Counted from the stretch's first letter, positions 1 through 11,379 are shown. The stretch is DNA of 64,000 nt from Sphagnum compactum (GCA_965153455.1 OZ234496.1:15182304-15246303), one strand, 5' to 3'. Notes: generated from the letters alone by a model not told the origin. Translations and numbers: made by a program.

Positions 1-140
1 TGATGATATATATGTTGTGTGTAAGTTCCAGAGGGATTGGAATTCAGGATTCAGCACTTCTCAATGTTTCAAGAATCTACGTGTAAGGAGGAGGGGGAAG
101 CTCATCATCATCCAATAATTGTCTTTTGTTTTCAATTCAG

Positions 141-2578
141 GTATCACTGGATTCAGAAAAAGTGGTTAATGTCACACCAAGGTATGCAAAATTGAAAGCA
201 TGGGCACCAGCTGGTACAAAGTCAGAAGTGATAGGGTGGGAGAATATTGAACTCATCAGTGATCGCCCATTTGAGACTATGCTGGCTGAGTTACAGCAAC
301 TCAAGAAGGAATATCCAGATCGCATTCTTGTTGCATCTATAATGGAGGAGCATCACCGTGCTTCTTGGGAAGAAATTATTGAGCGGGTTGAAGCTACTGG
401 TGTGGTATGTGGAACTGATCAACTGCATCCGATTGTCGTAAGAGATGAAGATTGGAGCATAGATGGTTTTGATACACAGCAAGATCTTTTGGTGGGTTTT
501 GTAACAGGATGCGTTGGAGATAAACCTGGGATGTGCACATGGGAAAATGGGTGCTGTAATGGGCCAGGACTGTGTTTTATTGGAGGAGGTCTGTGGATGG
601 GTCAATGCTAAAGCTTCTGTGCCCGTATGGGCTAAAATGACACCAAATGTTACAGACATAACTCAGGTGGGTAGTCAACCCTTTTACATAGTCCTCAATT
701 TTTGTGGTTTTCTATCTGTGCTTCACAGTTTAGCAACTAGTAGACTTATCTCATCAGAATGTGAATCTTTGTTTCTTTTTCCTTCACCAGAAAATCCAAA
801 TCTTAGATAAACCCCAGGCCCTCATAATGGAACATCAGGTATGAAATGCAGAGGAAAATAGTCTGCAACAATATTCCACAATTTTTTTTGTTGTTCTTGT
901 TGTTTGAATCAACCAGGATTGTGTAATGTTTGATTGTTAGTGTATGCTGCATCTTTTCACATGGGATTTGTGGAGAGATTTGGAAGAGCTGTAAGGTGTT
1001 TTGGAGTCAATCCTTAGCCTTATGAGTTGCAATATCTGGCAGCAAAATTTTCAACCCATGTGTCCATGGAGAAATTCACAGCTGTTCTGGATGTGTATAT
1101 GTCTGGGGGTAGGATAGCCTGCACGGACAGCTTTACTGGCAGGCTGTGAAGGGATTGCAGCAATCAACACCATAATGGGTGTCATGGGCATCAACCTTGA
1201 CACCTTACGTCCGGAACCTTGTGTTGAAGGGTACATTTACTTTTCCACTGTAAAGAGCTTTGTAGAGAAACCAAATCTGCCCAGTTAGACATTGACAGAG
1301 ACCTCAATCTCATTCCTGAACTCTGAAATCAGCACAACAGCCAATCAAGAATGTATAAATGGGCTCCTCAAATGGCAGTTCTGTAGGCCTATGCAGAGAC
1401 CAGAAGTATGGGCACAAATTTTCTCTTATTCCTATGCAATTTTATCCTGTACTATGCTTCTTTGGAGTTCACAGGTATTCGACACCAGGTGGTTATTCAT
1501 CAAAAGCAATTCGCCCAATTGCACTGGCTAAGGTCATGTCAATCGCACAAATGATGAAGGCTGAGTTTCCGGGCAGTGATTTCTCCCTCTCAGGTATTGG
1601 TGGAGTGGAGACAGGCAATGATGCTGCAGAATTCATACTTCTGGGGGCCAACACTGTTCAGGTAATGTTGCAGCTACATCAATGTCATGATGGAGTTTCC
1701 TTCCTGTTGCTTCTGGAAATGGCAACAGAAGCTCAAGAATAATCAGGACTCACCTAAACACAATGACAGGTTTGCACAGGAGTGATGTTGCATGGATATG
1801 GGCATGTGAAATCCTTGTGCAAAGACCTGCAAGCCTTCATGTCAAAGCATGGCTTCACCTCCATCGAAGATTTCCAAGGGTACATTTCCTACAGCCACTT
1901 GGTAGTCATCACATGAGCCTTTTGTGTACGAAGAACAGTCTCTCTTCTATTCCTGGTGCCAAGACTCACTGATCTCAAGCCCATTGCTTTTTTTCTTAAC
2001 AATTTGTTACTTAAGATGGCTTTTGAAGAGGTCTCAGACAGATTCCTTCTTCAGCAACAACATTGAATCCATTCAGGAAGTCCTTTGATTTTTTTGGAGT
2101 TTGAGCAAGGATACTACAGACTCTTTTGATTATTAGCTATTCTCTCTTTGAGTGTGAGCCAACAGCAGGACTGAGTCTTCCCATTGCTTAGTCTTCCCAT
2201 TGTAACACGCAGATTCTTGTTCTACCTGCTCTCATTCTCAGCTCCTCCTCTTCTTCCCTGTTTGCTGTACTATGCCATCAGACCTGGAATCTCTATATCC
2301 TTTTTTGTCTTTCAGATGATCGCTCATAATGTTTTTAGGTTAGTTGTACTGAAAAGTGAAGTTATTCTTCTCCACACTTGTGAAGAACGTATGTTGTGTT
2401 GCTTGCATTATGTGTGTACAGTGCATCATTGGACTACTTCACAACACATGCTGATTTGGTGAAGCGGCAGAAAGAAGCAGTTGAAAAGAAGCAGAAGGTG
2501 CGGAAGGGATTAGCCTCTGACAAGGACTGGACAGGGGAGGGTCTTGCGAAAGAGACTGAGACCATGGTCTCAAACTAG
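141..2578 (+). CDS. PYD1: Dihydropyrimidine dehydrogenase (NADP+), 3' part, six exons
   Basis: Catalyses the first step of uracil/thymine breakdown (reduction to dihydropyrimidine); the plant enzyme is plastidial. I read six exons with GT-AG junctions: 141-404, 508-666, 1118-1230, 1475-1661, 1770-1879 and 2422-2578 (TAG stop). Together they are 990 bases, 329 codons plus stop, with consistent phases. Landmarks in order: RYAKLKAWAP, GWENIELISDRP, YPDRILVASIMEE, the active-site segment NLGCAHG, VPVWAKMTPNVTDIT, INTIMGVMGINLDTLRPEP, YSTPGGYSSKAIRPIALAK, GIGGVETGNDAAEF, VCTGVMLHGYGH, and SDKDWTGEGL near the C-terminus. This is the FMN-binding (dihydroorotate dehydrogenase-like) half. The N-terminal exons lie before the window; bases 1-140 are intron. 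Odd: the conserved loop reads CAHG-KMGA where homologues have CPHGM(P/G)ERxMGxA, so four residues are missing in frame, and the Ser and Pro flanking the catalytic Cys are Gly and Ala. Otherwise the frame is intact. Confidence 0.93.
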
Positions 2579-3855
2579 GAAAAAATCTTTGAACACAAAA
2601 CAATTGAAAACAAAGCTCTGCACATAAGCGCAATAGCCAAAGAAGCTCTGCACTTGTGATGGAACGAAGAAGCTTTGCACATTCAATTGAAAGTTCAGCA
2701 CATGTTGATACAGAAAAAAAGATTCTCCACATGACTGAAAGAAGCCATGCACATTACATTGATGAAGCTAATACACCTGATAAGGTACTGGACAGCTGAT
2801 TGCCAACTTTTTTCATTTCCTGCTCTTCTTATTGTTTCAATGATTCATAGTGCAATGTCTTAATGTTTCAAGAATAGAGGGATATTTTGCAAGTTCCGGA
2901 ATAGAGATGCATTAGCTAGTCCTCAAGAAAATGTGCTGAAAGCACAGCTTCCTGAGGATTTATCTCCACAGTGATAAAGTTATTTGCCCGAATTTCAATG
3001 GGGTTGGTTGATGATCAGCTTGCAAAAGATGCAACAATTTTCCACTTTCATGGAGGAGAGGCTACTGAAAACTAGCATCTGTTTTGAATGAGTAGAGAAG
3101 ATGTTTGATGCATAACTTGTTATTCAACAACGAAACTACAATTCTCCTGCCTTTGTATCAAAGAATGGTGAGTAAATGTTCAAACCTATTTAATCGCCTC
3201 ATCAAATGCTCACTACTTTTCCGAGACTGACTATCATCTCCAGTTCTCAGAACTGGCAGTTGCAGAAGATTCCTCAATTGCAATCCTGTAAAAGATTATG
3301 CAAAATTGAACTGCAAAATACAGAATAGAGAATTGCAATCGAGTAAGTTTATGTACACAATAGAGAGTAGGATTATCACAGTTTCCTACACATCAAGAAT
3401 ATTGAGGCACTGCAATGGTTATCATCGAAGTGGGCTGCAAGCAATCAACAGAGCAATCAGAAAATTTTTAAGAGGAAATCGCACTCAGATGCAGTGGAAG
3501 AAGAGAGTATTTTAGATGTGTAATCCGGTATTGGATTGCAAAAAAATGAGTAGAGGAGTTCGCTGATTTATTCCAACGATACACCACCATGATCTACAAA
3601 TTGTCTACCATCTCTGCTCCTACAACACCTTGGGACACGAGCGTTACAACAACAGTGCGTGATCCGTAAGCCAGCCGGTCTTCACTGAAAAAAAAAAAAG
3701 GAAAGAAAATTGTGTTACAATATTCTGTATACAAAATTTCACGTATCTGCTGCAGGCGGCCGCGGCGTGTCAGTCGCTGTCAGAGAGAGACAAGCTTCTG
3801 TCCAGTCTTCTTCACAAACGCCAGAGACAACCAAAATTCTGAGAACGACATGTTT
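2579..3855. other. Spacer between two convergent genes (PYD1 3' flank)
   Basis: No convincing coding exon seen. Bases about 2605-2755, directly after the PYD1 stop, carry six degenerate copies of a short unit resembling GAAGCTCTGCACAT (near 2612, 2642, 2668, 2693, 2720 and 2741) at irregular 21-30-bp spacing. This is probably 3' UTR. The right part is expected to contain the 3' UTR of the minus-strand gene ending at 3856. Confidence 0.5.
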
Positions 3856-5205
3856 CTAGATACCGGTTTTCTTTGCCTTCTGCTGCTCCACTCGCTGTAG
3901 GTCAAGCTTCACCGGTGGATGTATCTTTATGTCTGCTGGCTTCAGCTGCTGTGGGAAGATTTGAAACTCGGAATCGGAGTCCGAATCGCTCACCACGCCA
4001 TCTTCAGAAGAAGTCTCTTCGTCTTCTTCATCTGATGATCCGAGGATTTCCTCGTTGTTACTCTTGTCCTTGCTGCTGCGTGACGCAGGATGCACAGTCT
4101 TGATCACCAGTGAGGGTGCTGCTTTTGAAGATGGAGCGCCGTCTTCCACAAATCCTTTCAGCTTCTCGATAATGTCAGTTACTTTATCGGATGTCGACGG
4201 TCGCAATGCTTTTATCAGCGGAGAAGCCTTCAGCTTCGCCTCTTCCGGCTCATTCTCCTGCGCCTCGATTGCATCAGCTAGGGACTCGATAACAGAAAGC
4301 TTTTCAGTCGTGGACAGAGGACGTACAGGACTATCTACATCTGAGCTCCGCGACACCATCGATAAAGAGCTTAGTGCTTTTCTCTGCGCTTCCTCTTGGC
4401 GAGACCCTTCATCAGGATCAGCGGATGGATTCGAGACCGATAGCTCTCTCTGCAATGGCTTGTCAGGTATCACTATGACGGGTACAGAAAACTGCTCATC
4501 CACAACGGAGATCGGAGCCTCTTCGACAACATATTTTTCATCTGCATCCGGAAGAGCATCTTCACTCGGCCTCTCATTAGCACTACATACAACCTCTTGC
4601 ACGAAATCAGCTTGCTGGAAGCCTTCTATAGGAGCTTCTTCGCTTGCAGAAAGCTCTTTCACTTCTCTTTCTTGTGGGAGGGCAGGCTCTGGCGCTGGTG
4701 CTTCGTTAAACACCGCATCAGTCTTGGAAGCTTCAGCCACAGATTCCGCCTGTTTTCGCTGTCCAAAAGCCTCTTGAAGGATCGACACGTTGCGGTCATC
4801 CAGTATTGGCGCTGTCCAGTCCTCGTTCTTCAGCTTCTGATCAATCCAAGCAAGGCCCGTCGCCTCAACGTTCTTCACCCAATCCGTCCAACTATCCTTG
4901 CCTTGCCTGCGTTGTTGCTTAGTAGACGAGGGCCGCAGTTTTTGCTCTTGTTCCTGTCCAACTTTCTCTTCTCTGACATCTGAAGCTTTGCGAAATCCCC
5001 AACTATCAGACTGAGGAGCCTCGTGCCTACTGCTAGGACCCAAGCTCACCATAGCAACAACGAAGACACCAGTAGAGATGAGGAGAGGCGAGAAAAATCT
5101 GATGACAGGGAAAAACGGCGGCGTGAAGAGAGCTAAAACGCCGATACAAACGAAAGGATGTCGCCAAGCTAAACCGAAAACATCTGATACCATTCGAAGC
5201 GCCAT
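3856..5205 (-). CDS. Membrane-anchored acidic protein of the plant 'RHPF' family (AT5G17910-like), function unknown
   Basis: Single open exon of 449 codons plus stop. I start at the ATG at 5205 (GTAATGGCG context); the reading frame is open ten codons further upstream but has no ATG there. The N-terminus (MALRMVSDVFGLAWRHPF) is followed by two closely spaced hydrophobic segments at about residues 17-36 and 38-56. After this comes a long polar region rich in E, D, S, P and A with no catalytic motif. A strongly acidic/serine stretch (DEEDEETSSEDG, then DSDSDSE) lies around residues 395-420, before a conserved-looking basic C-terminus. An N-terminal WRHPF-type membrane hairpin plus disordered acidic tail matches the architecture of a plant-specific uncharacterised family (Arabidopsis AT5G17910 and relatives, as I remember them). 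Topology would be a membrane hairpin with a cytosolic tail. Function is not known and I do not infer one. Confidence 0.8.
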   Translation of the reverse strand: MALRMVSDVFGLAWRHPFVCIGVLALFTPPFFPVIRFFSPLLISTGVFVVAMVSLGPSSRHEAPQSDSWGFRKASDVREEKVGQEQEQKLRPSSTKQQRRQGKDSWTDWVKNVEATGLAWIDQKLKNEDWTAPILDDRNVSILQEAFGQRKQAESVAEASKTDAVFNEAPAPEPALPQEREVKELSASEEAPIEGFQQADFVQEVVCSANERPSEDALPDADEKYVVEEAPISVVDEQFSVPVIVIPDKPLQRELSVSNPSADPDEGSRQEEAQRKALSSLSMVSRSSDVDSPVRPLSTTEKLSVIESLADAIEAQENEPEEAKLKASPLIKALRPSTSDKVTDIIEKLKGFVEDGAPSSKAAPSLVIKTVHPASRSSKDKSNNEEILGSSDEEDEETSSEDGVVSDSDSDSEFQIFPQQLKPADIKIHPPVKLDLQRVEQQKAKKTGI

Positions 5206-6200
5206 TACCGATCCACAATAACTGATAGAAACCAAGTTCCTCTCAGCAGCAGCCTGCAGCAGACTTAGAGACTACTAACAACGCCACTGTCTACTGACAA
5301 CAGCACTGCCAAATGTTCTTCTCCTACTACCCCTCCTCAACTTTTTGTTCTTTCTCACCTCAACACAGCGCAGAATCACTGCAACAACGAGACACAAAAA
5401 CCTTCTTCCAAGAACTTCAAAACTCTTGCGCTCCCCGCAGTCACTACCAAAACCTCTCAGCAAACACCAAAAGACCTGAAAGCTTTCTGCGATTTTCTCA
5501 GAAAGATATATATACACATACTTCCATCTATACACCCGCTTAACACTATTTCTCACTGTCTACACCAAAAATGTTGTGCGCAAAAAGTTGTTCAGCAAAA
5601 CAGATTTGGCAAATGATGGATGACGATGGTGATAACAGCATGAAGAGTTTTCTGACAACGCAATGGAAGAAGAGCAGGGTCAGGAAGTTTATAAAGCAAG
5701 TTGCCGCCACCAACGACGACGACGACGACCCAGCGCGAGTGCCGAAGAAGGAAAGCAGAAGAGAGAGGGGGGAGCAAAGCGGCGCAACAAGGAAGCTGCT
5801 TAAGAGCGCGCACCACGCAAAGCGAGAGAGACAGAAAGAGAGACAGAAAGAGAGAGAAAACAGGGAGACAAGAGACAACGAAGACCAGTGTCTTTTTGAC
5901 CGCGCACACGTAATTAAAAAAAAGGGTAACAACAGTAAAATAATTTCATCCATGGCGGTGTCATCTGTCATCATTATCATCATCCTCCTCAAGGCGGCTA
6001 AATTTTCTACCGCCCCCAGATTCAGTAACATGTTTTTTACCCCCACTGGTCAAAAACCGCATCAGTTTATCCGCCACTGTCTTCTATCTACTACACATTG
6101 AACGGTCCAGATTGCACCACATAATACTCGAAACTCATCAATTCCTGAAATTTTCATTAAATAAATCGGAACAGCCGCTATTTCCTACCTACCTATCAGT
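5206..6200 (-). promoter_or_regulatory. Promoter / 5' leader of the minus-strand acidic-protein gene
   Basis: A TATA-like run (TATATATA at about 5506-5515) lies roughly 300 bases upstream of the ATG at 5205. Further upstream, on the minus strand, there are CT-rich tracts (complement of the AGAGAGACAGAAAGAG repeats at 5822-5858) of the kind common in plant leaders and promoters. A plus-strand frame of 176 codons (5571-6101) crosses this region but is made of low-complexity D, K/R/E and I runs and resembles no protein I know, so I do not call it a gene. Confidence 0.4.
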
Positions 6201-7250
6201 CTAGACTCTACGGGCTACGACTCGCAGCCTTTTTTTCTTTTCTTTTTTTGTACTTATTTACTGGCGATAAATCGCCAAAATGATAAATTTTGGAGGTTTC
6301 AAGTCGCCAAAAGTGAGGTGGGGAAAAAAAATAAAATAGTAAAAATCGCTAGATTCATTTCTGTGGTTTAGCCAAAAATATATTACATTTTTTAGCCAAA
6401 AATATAGAAGGAAGATGATTAAAGATTTTTACATTATTTTTATTTTATAGCCAGATTTGGCTAAATCTTTCTAGTGATGATTGCCACGTTTTTTTTTATT
6501 AAACATTTTTCCAATGAAAATGATCGCCACTTTAGCTACAAACACAAATTCCTTATAAAACAAAAATTAGCTACCTATCACTACTCACTAGTAACTACTT
6601 AACAAACGCTTGAGTAGCTAATTAAAAGCTCAGTTAGTAGGTATACAGCAAAAGAGTACTTACTTAACTTAATGCTAACGAACTTTTAACTTAACGGCAA
6701 GAATGAACGCACAGCAAATTTGAATTTTGTTTTCCACTACTCCTTATGATTGTACTCATCAATCGGCAATAGGTACCTTAATTGTTGTGCTTGTCGATTC
6801 ACTAACTAGCTTACTAACTAACTAACTAACTAATGGCAGTCTTTTGTAGCTCTTTCTTATTTGCGTACATAAACTCTTGTTTACATTGCGGGCTTTTGAC
6901 GCGTCTGGACATGGATGGGTTATAACGGCTTAACACAATGGCTTTAACTTAACTATTGGCTAAGTTCAGCGCAGTTAGGGTTTGTTAAATTTCTTCGAGC
7001 GCGGGAACTTTAGTTAGCGGTTTACTGGTATTTGTTAGCGTTTTGAACTGGCGGGAGACTTTCGTGGTTCCTTCGTCATAGGCCGTCAGAGTTGAATGGG
7101 CTAGTAGGTAGACAAGTAGGTAGTTAGTAATGACTGAACGTGGTGATAGGTACCTACCTACCTACTATCCCTTCTTTGTGCATGTCTAATAGGTACCTAG
7201 TACCTACTGAGAGGTGGTCTCCTCTGTAGGTACCTAGTTTAGGGTTTTTT
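6200..7250. repeat. AT-rich spacer with TAGCCA/TGGCTA and GGCGAT/ATCGCC words and short ACTA/GGTA microsatellites
   Basis: No gene seen. Bases 6240-6560 are dense in short inverted words (TAGCCAAAAATAT, TTTGGCTA, ATCGCCA), the same vocabulary that recurs upstream of the peroxiredoxin gene at 32295-32680. A CTAA/ACTA microsatellite lies at about 6805-6835. GGTA/ACCTACC runs with an imperfect hairpin lie at 7147-7245. Confidence 0.5.
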
Positions 7251-7411
7251 TGTGCTAATTCTTATCCTATTTAGGGTTTTTTCTAGGGTTTGTTTTTTCC
7301 CCCCTAACCCTACCCTCTTGGGAAGTTGGGGTGGGTCCCTTTTGGAAAAAAGAATTACCCCTATGACAATTATAACTATTGTTAGCTTTGTTTTTTTTTG
7401 TTTTTTTTTTT

Positions 7412-7519
7412 GGCAGTTTTGTAAGATACTTATGTGTTTGGAATTTTTCCACCTTTGTTTTTTTTTTTTTTTTTTGGCAGTTTTGTAAGATACTTATGTG
7501 TTTGGAATTTTTCCACCTT
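7412..7519 (+). repeat. Two-copy tandem repeat, 64-bp period, with poly-T linker
   Basis: The 44-base block beginning GGCAGTTTTGTAAGATACTT occurs at 7412-7455 and again at 7476-7519 without visible change. Each copy is preceded by a T-rich tract. This is a recent local duplication. Confidence 0.85.
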
Positions 7520-7659
7520 AAGTTTTTGTTCTACCATGTGGCATGACACCACATAGATATATATATATATAGATACATATGCACATTTCCCATTAGGTGT
7601 CAAGCCTAGTCAAGACCCCCCCTCCCCCCTCCCCCCCAAAAAAAGCCAAAAACCAACTT

Positions 7660-8360
7660 GACCTTACCCTATTGACTAGAGTGACACAAAGCTAATTTTT
7701 TATTTTAAAATACACGCCACCACTAGTTAGGTGGATCTTATGAAAAGTATGAGTCCATTTGCCTTATATAGTGCCCTAGTTTGTGCCCCTACCATTAATT
7801 AGCCTAGGCCAAAAATGATTTAAAAAATAAAAATAAAGGTAGGCATAGAAATTCTTGGTAGTAGCCAATGAGATGTTGCCACCATGGACCCAAGGGGCCC
7901 AGTTTTTTTTTTTTTTTTTCTCTAGGTCAAATATGATAAACAATAGAGGTAGGCATAGAAATTCTTGGCCAACCAATGAGGTGTGTCCACCATGGACCCT
8001 AGGGGCCCCAGTTTTCCTTAGTGTTGGATTTTTTTGGATTTTTGTAGTTCTCAATGTGTTCGCATCAACGTTCTCAATGGGTTCTCAACATGTTCCTCAA
8101 AGTTCTCAGTATGTTCCCAATATTTTCCCCAATAGCATCCCATATCCTTTTGACCCTCTACTAAGTTCCACTCTTGTAACATATATAAGGAGCCCAAAAA
8201 GGGGAGACTACAATATATATACATATATATATATGTTGGGATAATCCAAGGCTTTATTGAATTGTTTTTGTGATAGGCCAATCATAGATGCCCATCAACA
8301 CAAAAGGAAAAAAACATTGAACTTTAGGCGGGGTCCCCACAACTAATTAATTAATATGAG
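7660..8360 (+). repeat. Dispersed repeat family A, copy 1
   Basis: The block begins near TTAGCCTAGGCCAAAAATG (about 7798) and contains two internal copies of a unit starting GGTAGGCATAGAAATTCTTGG (7836 and about 7948), each followed by a CCACCATGGACCC.AGGGGCCC stretch. After this come a degenerate TTCTCAATGTGTTC array (8050-8135), an imperfect AT hairpin and the end CCCCACAACTAATTAAT (about 8336-8352). The same order is found inverted at about 19690-20110, and pieces recur near 38755-38830 and 40140-40580. No coding capacity seen; an old non-autonomous element is the likeliest explanation. Confidence 0.7.
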
Positions 8361-9650
8361 TCTTGCTATACAATACTAATGTATTGTGGTTTAGGATGCA
8401 ATCCTTTGAAAAAAATCACTTTAGAAGAAAGGAAAGGAAAGGAAGCAAGCCAAGGTTGAAGAAGATCAATGGGGGCATGAATTGCATGGGATTGTTAAGC
8501 CCCCCTTGTACAAAGCATGCTTTGTCCTTTCTCTCTCTATCTATCTCTTTGGTTGTAAGGAATCGCATGGACGGTGTGAACTATTACAATGACTTGTAGT
8601 TTAGGTTACTTGTGAGAGAAAAAAAGGCTCTTTAATCATGTTAATCAATTTATATATTTATAACATATAATATAATTGACTAACTTCATTGCATGAGTGG
8701 GACCTTTGTTTTGATGCATAAGAAAAGTATGCATTGATGAAATTATGGATTTTAATTCTCATGTTTTAAATTTTAAAAATGGACTTATTCCCTTTAAGGG
8801 GTTTTGGGTCATGACAAGCAAGGTTTAGAAACTTGAGCTTCAATGTACCTCAATCACTCATTGCTTTTATGTGTATTGTTAAGTTGATTGTTCACCAAGG
8901 GATCATATATAATCATAAAAATTAAAATGTTGTTCGTGGTAGGATATGCATGAAGATATGGAGGTTTTGAATAAAGGTGAATAAAATAATAAGAATGTTG
9001 ACATAATGTGAACATGTATATTACAAACAATGGAGAAAAGATATTAACATGCTAGTTAGTGTAAAAACTCATCTTGGGTAGTTATTAGTGATTAGGATAG
9101 ATACGCCTTGATTTTATATTTGAATATACCATAAGTACCATTAGGGTTTAGTTTTTTTTGTCAAAATCATTAATTATTTCCCCCCAAAAAATGAATTTTT
9201 TAATTATTAATTATTCCAAAAAAATTCCAAAAAATTCAAATATTTTGACAAGTTGTTAAACTATCTTGAATAGTTAAAAACACATCCATTTTTGCATTTT
9301 TTATCATCCATTCATTTTCTTTTGATTCAAGAATGTCCATTTTTTCACTTGGCATTTCAAATGTGATTTTGTGCATGAGTTTCTTGATTAAACATTAGAA
9401 GCAAAAGTGTGTGTGTGTATATATATACAATTTTCTTTTCACATATTAACATTGACAAATTTAACTTAGCTCACATATGGTGTTTTTTGCCACATCTAAG
9501 TTTCCATTCTTGTTTTGAAAACTATTTACAACAGTTTTGAATGTGGCAAATAGTAGCAGCAACAAAAAAAAAGATGAATTGCATGTTTTAATGAGTGGAT
9601 AAAAAACAAATATCAAGGACTATAATTCACAAACTATAGTTATTTTCAAA
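8360..9650. other. AT-rich spacer without recognised features
   Basis: No exon, RNA gene or repeat that I could support; only short homopolymer runs and one short GT/AT microsatellite near 9410-9430. Confidence 0.5.
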
Positions 9651-11270
9651 AAAGATCAAACACAACCAATAAAATGAACAAGTGACTTCCACAACCTTGA
9701 AATGACCTATTGAAAGGCCACGAAAACAATTTCAAGCAACTTTGATTATAGAGAAGGAAATCAAGCAAGAAAACAACAAAGCGGATGAAAAATCCAAATC
9801 AACAAATAAAAGAAAATCACAAAATAATTATGCCAATTGGTTTGCAACACACATTTGGCCTTCCATTTTTGCAATTGTGAAAAAATACGATGATCTCATT
9901 GGTGTTTCTCACTACTTGAAAACCTTCTTTAGAAAACTAGGAGAAGTTAGTGGTTTGTATGAAAAATTGAGTTGGGGATCTCTTTATGAATGGTTCACAC
10001 CAAAAAGAGAGCTCAAACCACATTTGAAAGAAGAAATAGCAAGAGGGATTACTTCCATTCCGATACATTTTAATTCAAAAAACAAGATCAAAATTGAAAA
10101 ATGAATTTATTAACATGTTAAAAAAACATGCAAGCTTCTAGACAAGGCCTTTTTGTGCCAATTGTCCAACTAATCATTAAAGGGATATTTGAGTGTTGAA
10201 CACCTAAAGTTTTGAAGGACTCTACAAAGCGAAGGTTCAAAGTGACTTTGCCTTGGACCAAAAACTTTCTAAAAACCCACATTAACTAGTCAGATAGAAT
10301 AATCATTATAACAACATGAAAATTATTAGAAACATGGCAACGAAAAAGGACAACCATGGCTCACAAGGTTGCTTACCTTGTCAAACATACAATATTCCTG
10401 CTTGTTTGGTAATCAACACAAATCAAACTTGAGTTCATCTTGTGGCCATTAGAGGTGATAGAACACGGGAGACAAAAAGAGCAAAACACATTTAAGTACT
10501 TGGAATAGAAGACAAGAAATCACAGTTGTTGTTTCATCTTTAGCCACTAGAATATTGTTATTGTTATAAATTATGTTCCAAGGGGTGAACGAAGGAAAAA
10601 AATAAAAATAAAAATCAAGGTTTCATTTCACCTATAATACCAACACTAGTCTACATTGGAAACCACCAAATAGTTTGTTGAACACATCTTCATACCTTAT
10701 CATGCAATTCAAATGAAAATACATACCTTAACAAAAGACCCAAAAATGGTTTGGTTTATTGATTGTTAATCAATTCACAAAAATGCAAAGTTTTTGGCTT
10801 CGATGAAACAACAATACCCATGTGTGCGTGATATTTGTTCCAAAAAATTGCACTAGCACCCTTCAACATGCTGATGTTATTCTTTAAGTCCATTCAAACA
10901 TGCATTCAAGAAAGAATTCAATTCCCTATACTTGTTCAACAATCAATAACCAACTTGAACAAGGTGATAATTTTAAAGTTGAATTTTGAATGTCAATTTA
11001 AAAACCATGACTTTGTGCATGACTTTTTCACATGTGGGAACACTTGAATAACATGGACAATATGATTTGCAAAGGTTGGGAAAAAACAAGGTTTTTAAGG
11101 AATTTCAATGGATACTTCAAACTTGAAACAATGAAAGTGAGTGTTATCACACCTTTATTTTTAGTTAATTGCATTTTGAGATCAAACAACAAGAAAAGGA
11201 AGATGACAACATTGATCCAAAGGATTCCATGCTTGAAATCATGGAACAACGTTTGAATATCAATGTTCCA
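9650..11270 (+). pseudogene. Decayed DDE_1-type (CENP-B/pogo-like) transposase, copy 1
   Basis: Conceptual translation across several frames and stops gives the conserved path of a DDE-superfamily endonuclease of the CENP-B/Tigger type. An N-terminal DNA-binding part lies around 9742-10100 (120 codons still open). Then come WHRKxTTMAHKVAYLVK-like text (about 10340-10390), LVINTNQT*VHLVAIRGDRT (about 10408-10470), KMVWFIDC*SIH (about 10744-10780), FVPKNCTSTLQHADVIL (about 10840-10887) and GWEKTRFLRNF (about 11075-11105). The first catalytic Asp of the NTDQTG motif is Asn, the second (FIDC) is kept, and frameshifts and in-frame stops are frequent, so it cannot encode an active enzyme. A second relic with the same order lies at 53900-55260. 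Family assignment rests on remembered motifs. Confidence 0.75.
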
Positions 11271-11379
11271 TAACTATTGTTATTGTCATTGCTACCTCTA
11301 TTATTGTGCTTCAAATTTCAACAATGTACATAGAAGAAGATTCAAAGGTTGCACACCTCCATTAGTTGCTACCACAACT

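Noticed and set aside
1-140. A further PYD1 exon at the window start
   Set aside because: No peptide matching the segment that precedes VSLDSEKV is present; the sequence ends in a pyrimidine-rich acceptor, so it is intron.
4055-4777. 240-codon plus-strand open frame opposite the acidic-protein gene
   Set aside because: Antisense shadow of the 449-residue minus-strand gene; Ser/Ala/Gly-rich composition follows from the sense Asp/Glu/Ala codons.
5571-6101. 176-codon plus-strand open frame starting at an ATG upstream of the acidic-protein gene
   Set aside because: Made of low-complexity runs (poly-Asp, KERQKE, IIIII) over the CT/GA-rich promoter of the opposite gene; no family resemblance and no splice context.
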